64,000 nt of DNA from Hyphomicrobiales bacterium (lineage in GTDB: Bacteria; Pseudomonadota; Alphaproteobacteria; Rhizobiales; Rhizobiaceae): assembly GCA_900470805.1 (NCBI GenBank), contig UCCA01000023.1:186001-250000 (forward strand). Reading direction: 5' to 3'. The notes under the pieces were generated by a model. It did not search any database and had not been told where the DNA came from. It saw only the letters and a list, made by a program, of their open reading frames with translations. Below are positions 60,419 through 64,000 of this stretch, piece after piece. Made by a program: the position numbers and the translations under genes. Each line of letters begins with the position of its first letter. Positions within the stretch are counted from its first letter, which is position 1.

Positions 60419-61432
60419 ATGACTGATGACAACATATCCGGGCTTGGGCGCCGTGAGATCCTGAAGTTTGCCGCGGTTGCGGGCGCTACGTTCGCCGGCA
60501 CCAGCCTGCTCGCCGGCACGGCCGCAATCGCTGCCGATGACGACGGCCTGTCGCTGAAGGGCAAGCGCATCGGCATCAGCGCCACCGGCACCGACCACTA
60601 TTTCGACTTGCAGGCCTACAACGCCCAGATCGAGGAAGTGAAGCGGCTCGGCGGCGAACCGATCGCGGTCGATGCCGGCCGTAACGACGGCAAGCTGGTC
60701 GCGCAATTGCAGACCTTGGTGGCGCAGAAGCCGGATGCGATCGTGCAGATCCTCGGCACGCTCAGCGTCATCGATCCGTGGCTGAAGAAGGCACGCGACG
60801 CGGGCATTCCCGTGTTGACTGTCGACGTCGGCTCCACCCACTCGATCAACAACACCACCTCCGACAACTGGGGCATCGGCAAGGATCTGGCGCTGCAGCT
60901 CGTTTCCGACATTGGCGGCGAAGGCAATATCGTGGTGTTCAACGGCTTCTATGGCGTGACCCCGTGCGCGATCCGCTACGACCAGCTCGTCAATGTCGTT
61001 AAATACTTCCCGAAGGTGAAGATCATCGAGCCTGAGCTGCGCGATGTCATTCCGAATACGGTGCAGGATGCCTTTACACAGATCACCGCGATCCTGAACA
61101 AATATCCCGAGAAAGGCTCGATCAAGGCGATCTGGTCGGCTTGGGACATCCCGCAGCTTGGCGCCACGCAGGCGCTGGCTGCCGCAGGGCGCACCGAAAT
61201 CCGCACCTACGGCGTCGATGGAAGCCCGGAAGTCCTGCAGCTCGTGGCCGATCCGAACTCGCCTGCGGGCGCCGACGCCGCGCAGCAGCCGGCCGAAATC
61301 GGCCGGACCGCGATCCGAAACGTCGCCAAGCTGCTCGCCGGCCAGGCGCTGCCGCGTGAAAGCTACGTTCCGGCACTTCTGGCAACCAAGGCCAATGTCG
61401 CCGAGGTGACGAAGAAGCTCGGCATCGGCTGA
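60419..61432 (+). CDS. Sugar-type ABC binding protein with Tat signal
   Basis: Periplasmic binding protein of 337 residues, RbsB-like. Seen: twin arginines Arg11-Arg12 in GLGRREILKFAAVAG and a hydrophobic region ending TAAIAAD, so Tat export is expected. Then GKRIGISATGTDHYFDLQAY, VDVGSTHSINNTTSDNWGIG and AIWSAWDIPQLGATQALAAAG. GAAGAGGG precedes the ATG at 60419; the in-frame ATG at 60392 lies upstream of that site. It heads a second RbsABC-like set. It is not obviously the same subfamily as the two paralogues upstream. Confidence 0.92.
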   Translation: MTDDNISGLGRREILKFAAVAGATFAGTSLLAGTAAIAADDDGLSLKGKRIGISATGTDHYFDLQAYNAQIEEVKRLGGEPIAVDAGRNDGKLVAQLQTLVAQKPDAIVQILGTLSVIDPWLKKARDAGIPVLTVDVGSTHSINNTTSDNWGIGKDLALQLVSDIGGEGNIVVFNGFYGVTPCAIRYDQLVNVVKYFPKVKIIEPELRDVIPNTVQDAFTQITAILNKYPEKGSIKAIWSAWDIPQLGATQALAAAGRTEIRTYGVDGSPEVLQLVADPNSPAGADAAQQPAEIGRTAIRNVAKLLAGQALPRESYVPALLATKANVAEVTKKLGIG

Positions 61433-61443
61433 TACAAAAAACG

Positions 61444-61469
61444 GGAGATGCTGCCCTTGCAGCATCTCC
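61444..61469 (+). repeat. Intercistronic hairpin after the Tat binding-protein gene
   Basis: GGAGATGCTG pairs perfectly with CAGCATCTCC around CCCTTG; no T run follows. It probably sets the ratio of binding protein to ATPase message. Confidence 0.7.
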
Positions 61470-61494
61470 GCGCCTCTCATCGGGATCCACGACA

Positions 61495-63045
61495 TTGACC
61501 TTAGCTTCACCTGTAGAGCAGGCGCAGGCGGATGATTACATCATCCGCTTCGACCGTATCATAAAGCGCTTTGGCGGCGCGCAGGCATTGGCCGGCGCGT
61601 CGCTCACCGTTCGTCGCGGTACCGTACACGGTCTCGTCGGCCAGAATGGCGCCGGAAAATCGACGTTGATCAAGATTCTCGCCGGCCTGCATAGACCGGA
61701 CGCGGGAACGATCGAGATAGAGGGGCAACAGATCAGCCAGCTGACGCCGCATCTGGCCGAAGCACACGGCATCCATTTCATCCATCAGGATCGGCTGCTG
61801 GTGCCGACCTTCACGGTTGGCGAAGCCCTGTTTCTTGGACGGGAACCGCGGATCGCCGGCACGCCCTTCCTCGACCGGCGCGCCATGCAGCGCCGGGCGC
61901 GAGAAACGCTCTTGGACTATTTCGGCATAACTCTGCCAACCCACGCGCTGATCAGCGAACTTTCGACGGCCGAGCGTCAAATCGTGCAGATTACGCGGGC
62001 GCTGCTGGCCAAGCCGAAAGTTCTGGTCTTCGACGAGCCGACCGCCGCCCTTGTCCGGCGCGAGGCAGATATCCTGTTCCGACTGATCCGGCGCCTGCGC
62101 GACGAGGGCGTGACGATCATCTATATCTCGCACTATCTCAACGAAATCGAGGAACTGTGCGACGATGTCACTGTCCTGCGCAACGGCACGGACGTCGCGT
62201 CGCAGCCGATCGCCCAGACTTCCGCGAGCGCCATTGCACGACTGATGATCGAGCGCGACATCGGCGACATGTTCCCCAAACGGCAGGTCGAACTGGGCGA
62301 TGAGATCCTGAAGGTCGAGGGTTTGACCGTTGCGAACCGCTTTGCCGATGTCAACTTCACGCTTCGCCGCGGCGAAGTGTTGGGTATTACCGGCCTGCTA
62401 GGCTCTGGCGCAAAGGATCTGGTGCGTACGCTTTTCGGGCTCGACCGGGCACAGTCCGGCCTGATCGACGTCGGCGGCACATCGAAGCCTGCCCGCACCC
62501 CTGCTAGCGCCGTCGAGCGCAGCGTGGCGCTGGTGCCTGAAGACAGACGCGGGCATGGCGTGGCACTCGATCTCAGCATTGCCGAGAACGTCACCCTCTC
62601 CGGCCTTGGTCGCTATACCACCCTCGGCTTCCTAAACCACCGGCGTGAGGCGCGCGATAGCGACGACCTCATCAAGCGGCTGCAGATCAAGGCGAGCGAC
62701 CGCGATGCGCTGGTGCGAACATTGTCGGGCGGCAACCAGCAGAAGGTGGCGATCGCAAAATGGCTTAGCCGTCATTCGGACGTCTATCTGCTCGATGAAC
62801 CGACTGTAGGCGTCGATATAGGCTCCAAGGTGGAAATCTACACGCTGATCGGCGAGCTTGCCGCGCGCGGCGCCGGGATCATCGTATTGTCGTCCGACCT
62901 TCCCGAGCTGGTCGGCATCACCGATCGCATCCTCGTGCTGTTTCGCGGACGCGTAACCCGCGAATTCATCTCGTCGGAAGCCACAACCGATGAAGTGCTG
63001 GCCGTTTCGACCGGCGCTTCGGAAGGATTGCGCCATGTCGGCTGA
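61495..63045 (+). CDS. Sugar-type ABC transporter ATP-binding protein (RbsA-like), second set
   Basis: Tandem ABC ATPase of 516 residues. Domain 1: GQNGAGKSTLIKIL, LSTAERQIVQITRAL, VLVFDEPTAAL. Domain 2: GLLGSGAKDLVRTLFG (degenerate Walker A), LSGGNQQKVAIAKWL, VYLLDEPTVGVDIGSK. The start is a TTG at 61495 with only a weak GGGAT upstream; no ATG or GTG start is nearby in frame. Its end overlaps the permease start by 11 bases. Confidence 0.92.
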   Translation: MTLASPVEQAQADDYIIRFDRIIKRFGGAQALAGASLTVRRGTVHGLVGQNGAGKSTLIKILAGLHRPDAGTIEIEGQQISQLTPHLAEAHGIHFIHQDRLLVPTFTVGEALFLGREPRIAGTPFLDRRAMQRRARETLLDYFGITLPTHALISELSTAERQIVQITRALLAKPKVLVFDEPTAALVRREADILFRLIRRLRDEGVTIIYISHYLNEIEELCDDVTVLRNGTDVASQPIAQTSASAIARLMIERDIGDMFPKRQVELGDEILKVEGLTVANRFADVNFTLRRGEVLGITGLLGSGAKDLVRTLFGLDRAQSGLIDVGGTSKPARTPASAVERSVALVPEDRRGHGVALDLSIAENVTLSGLGRYTTLGFLNHRREARDSDDLIKRLQIKASDRDALVRTLSGGNQQKVAIAKWLSRHSDVYLLDEPTVGVDIGSKVEIYTLIGELAARGAGIIVLSSDLPELVGITDRILVLFRGRVTREFISSEATTDEVLAVSTGASEGLRHVG

Positions 63046-64000
63046 TGTCCAATTCGGCGATGCCGTCGATTTCCCCTACGAGAAAACACCTCCGCGGTCC
63101 GCAGGCAACCTCGCTGCCGCGTCGCTTCGGTTCGGCTCGCTGATCGCCTTCGCACTCATCCTCACCGTCTTCGCGCTGACGGCGCCGTATTTTCTCAGCA
63201 TCGGCAATATTGGCAACGTCCTCGGCCAGTCGGCCATCTCGGGCGTGCTGGCGATCGGCCTCACCATCGTGCTGATCGCCGGGGGCGCCAATGTCGTGAC
63301 CGGCGGCATCGATCTGTCGCTTGCCGCCAACATGGGGCTGAGCGCCGCAGTCTACGCGACGCTCACCCAGCTTGGCTATGGCGATCCCATTGCGATCGCG
63401 GGAGCGCTGCTGACAGGGCTTGCGATCGGCGCGGTGAATGCCGCGGCCGTCGTCCTTGCCGGCATCGTGCCGCTCTTGGCAACGCTTGCCGTCATGAACG
63501 TCGTCGCCGGCCTTGAGTTGGTGCTGACGCAAAACACGGTCGTGCCTGCATCGACGGACTTCCTGAGTATCCTGTCGGCGTCCGATCGCTTGGGCATTCC
63601 GCTGCTCGCCTATGTGCTTCTTGGCTTTACCGCCCTGGTGACCGCAATCGTTCAATATACGCCAACCGGCCTCCGCCTTTACGCCGTCGGCGAGTTTCCC
63701 GATGCGGCGCGCGCTGCCGGGCTGCCGCTGAAACGCCTGATTGCCGGCGCCTTCCTTGCCAGCGGATTGTGCGGCGGCATCGCCGGCATTCTGTCGGTGT
63801 CCTACCTTAGCGGCAGCACCACAGGCTCGGGCGAAATGCTGCTGCCGGTCGTGGTCACGGCCCTGCTCGGCGCCGTGTTTTCACGCCGCCTCGTCCCGAC
63901 GATATCGGGCACGTTGCTCTCTGTCCTGTTGGTTGGTTTCCTGATCAACGGATTTCAGTTGCTCAATATCTCGAGCACGCTCGTCAGCGGCGTTCAGGGC
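63035..64000 (+). CDS. Sugar-type ABC transporter permease (RbsC-like), partial
   Basis: Permease reading through the right edge of the window (322 codons visible, no stop). Seen: GVLAIGLTIVLIAGGANVVTGGIDLSLAANMGLSAA, VPLLATLAVMNVVAGLELVL, GLRLYAVGEFPDAARAAGLP and VVVTALLGAVFSRR, all RbsC-type. The ATG at 63035 lies inside the end of the ATPase gene. It is the permease of the set starting at 60419; a second permease may follow beyond the window. Confidence 0.9.
   Translation, partial: MSADVQFGDAVDFPYEKTPPRSAGNLAAASLRFGSLIAFALILTVFALTAPYFLSIGNIGNVLGQSAISGVLAIGLTIVLIAGGANVVTGGIDLSLAANMGLSAAVYATLTQLGYGDPIAIAGALLTGLAIGAVNAAAVVLAGIVPLLATLAVMNVVAGLELVLTQNTVVPASTDFLSILSASDRLGIPLLAYVLLGFTALVTAIVQYTPTGLRLYAVGEFPDAARAAGLPLKRLIAGAFLASGLCGGIAGILSVSYLSGSTTGSGEMLLPVVVTALLGAVFSRRLVPTISGTLLSVLLVGFLINGFQLLNISSTLVSGVQG

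Noticed and set aside
1..64000. CRISPR arrays, tRNA/rRNA genes, IS elements or phage genes
   Set aside because: No regularly spaced repeats, no cloverleaf-like sequence and no transposase or integrase motifs were seen. Absence by eye is not proof for short RNAs.

Overview
The window reads as a high-GC alphaproteobacterial chromosome or large replicon, most likely Rhizobiaceae (Rhizobium/Agrobacterium/Ensifer relatives). The pointers are an Lrp-type PutR divergent from a PutA without an N-terminal ribbon-helix-helix domain, many periplasmic-binding-protein ABC importers, ThuA/Gfo-Idh sugar genes, and a bacterial alpha-2-macroglobulin next to PBP1C. This assignment comes from gene content read by eye, not from a search. 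I see no tRNA, rRNA, CRISPR array, insertion sequence or phage genes. Genes are densely packed, many with 1-8 nt overlaps, and both window ends cut a gene (pbpC at the left, an ABC permease at the right).

Layout. 1-6.7 kb: PBP1C (partial) and alpha-2-macroglobulin. 7.0-7.4 kb: a single-domain response regulator. 7.5-10.6 kb: a metal block of HupE/UreJ, CopD, CopC, PCu(A)C chaperone and a DUF2946-like protein. 10.7-17.1 kb: a little-recognised cluster of a PLP decarboxylase, a second fold-type-I PLP enzyme, a divergent ATP-grasp protein and an MFS exporter, with a small one-helix membrane protein upstream. 17.4-20.5 kb: an amidase / TIM-barrel isomerase / HpcH-HpaI aldolase operon. 20.5-28.0 kb: a spermidine-synthase-like protein, a small secreted protein, then a sugar locus (ThuA, Gfo/Idh, ROK regulator, divergent binding protein plus two permeases and no ATPase). 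28.0-31.1 kb: thiamin salvage thiM-thiE-thiD plus a short-chain dehydrogenase, under a TPP riboswitch. 31.2-37.5 kb: putR, putA and a chemoreceptor. 38.0-41.1 kb: transhydrogenase pntAB. 41.2-47.1 kb: a polyamine-type ABC importer operon ending in an SDR, with a divergent LuxR-type regulator. 47.1-51.1 kb: a two-component system and a Tat-signal malate:quinone oxidoreductase. 51.3-64 kb: two convergent DszC/SfnB-like flavin enzymes, two RbsABC-like importers (one with a duplicated binding protein), and an LVIVD beta-propeller protein.

How the parts may work together. The 10.7-16.4 kb cluster has the composition of a small amide or dipeptide natural-product pathway: amine-forming decarboxylase, PLP enzyme, ATP-dependent ligase, exporter. 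Its product cannot be read from sequence. The 51-64 kb region combines desulfurisation-type monooxygenases, duplicated substrate-binding proteins, a beta-propeller protein and a cysteine-containing upstream ORF. It is a candidate uptake and cleavage system for an organosulfur compound, possibly a sulfur-bearing glycoside; this is inference. The thiamin operon is the best-supported regulatory case: a recognisable TPP aptamer is followed by a hairpin that would bury the thiM Shine-Dalgarno sequence.
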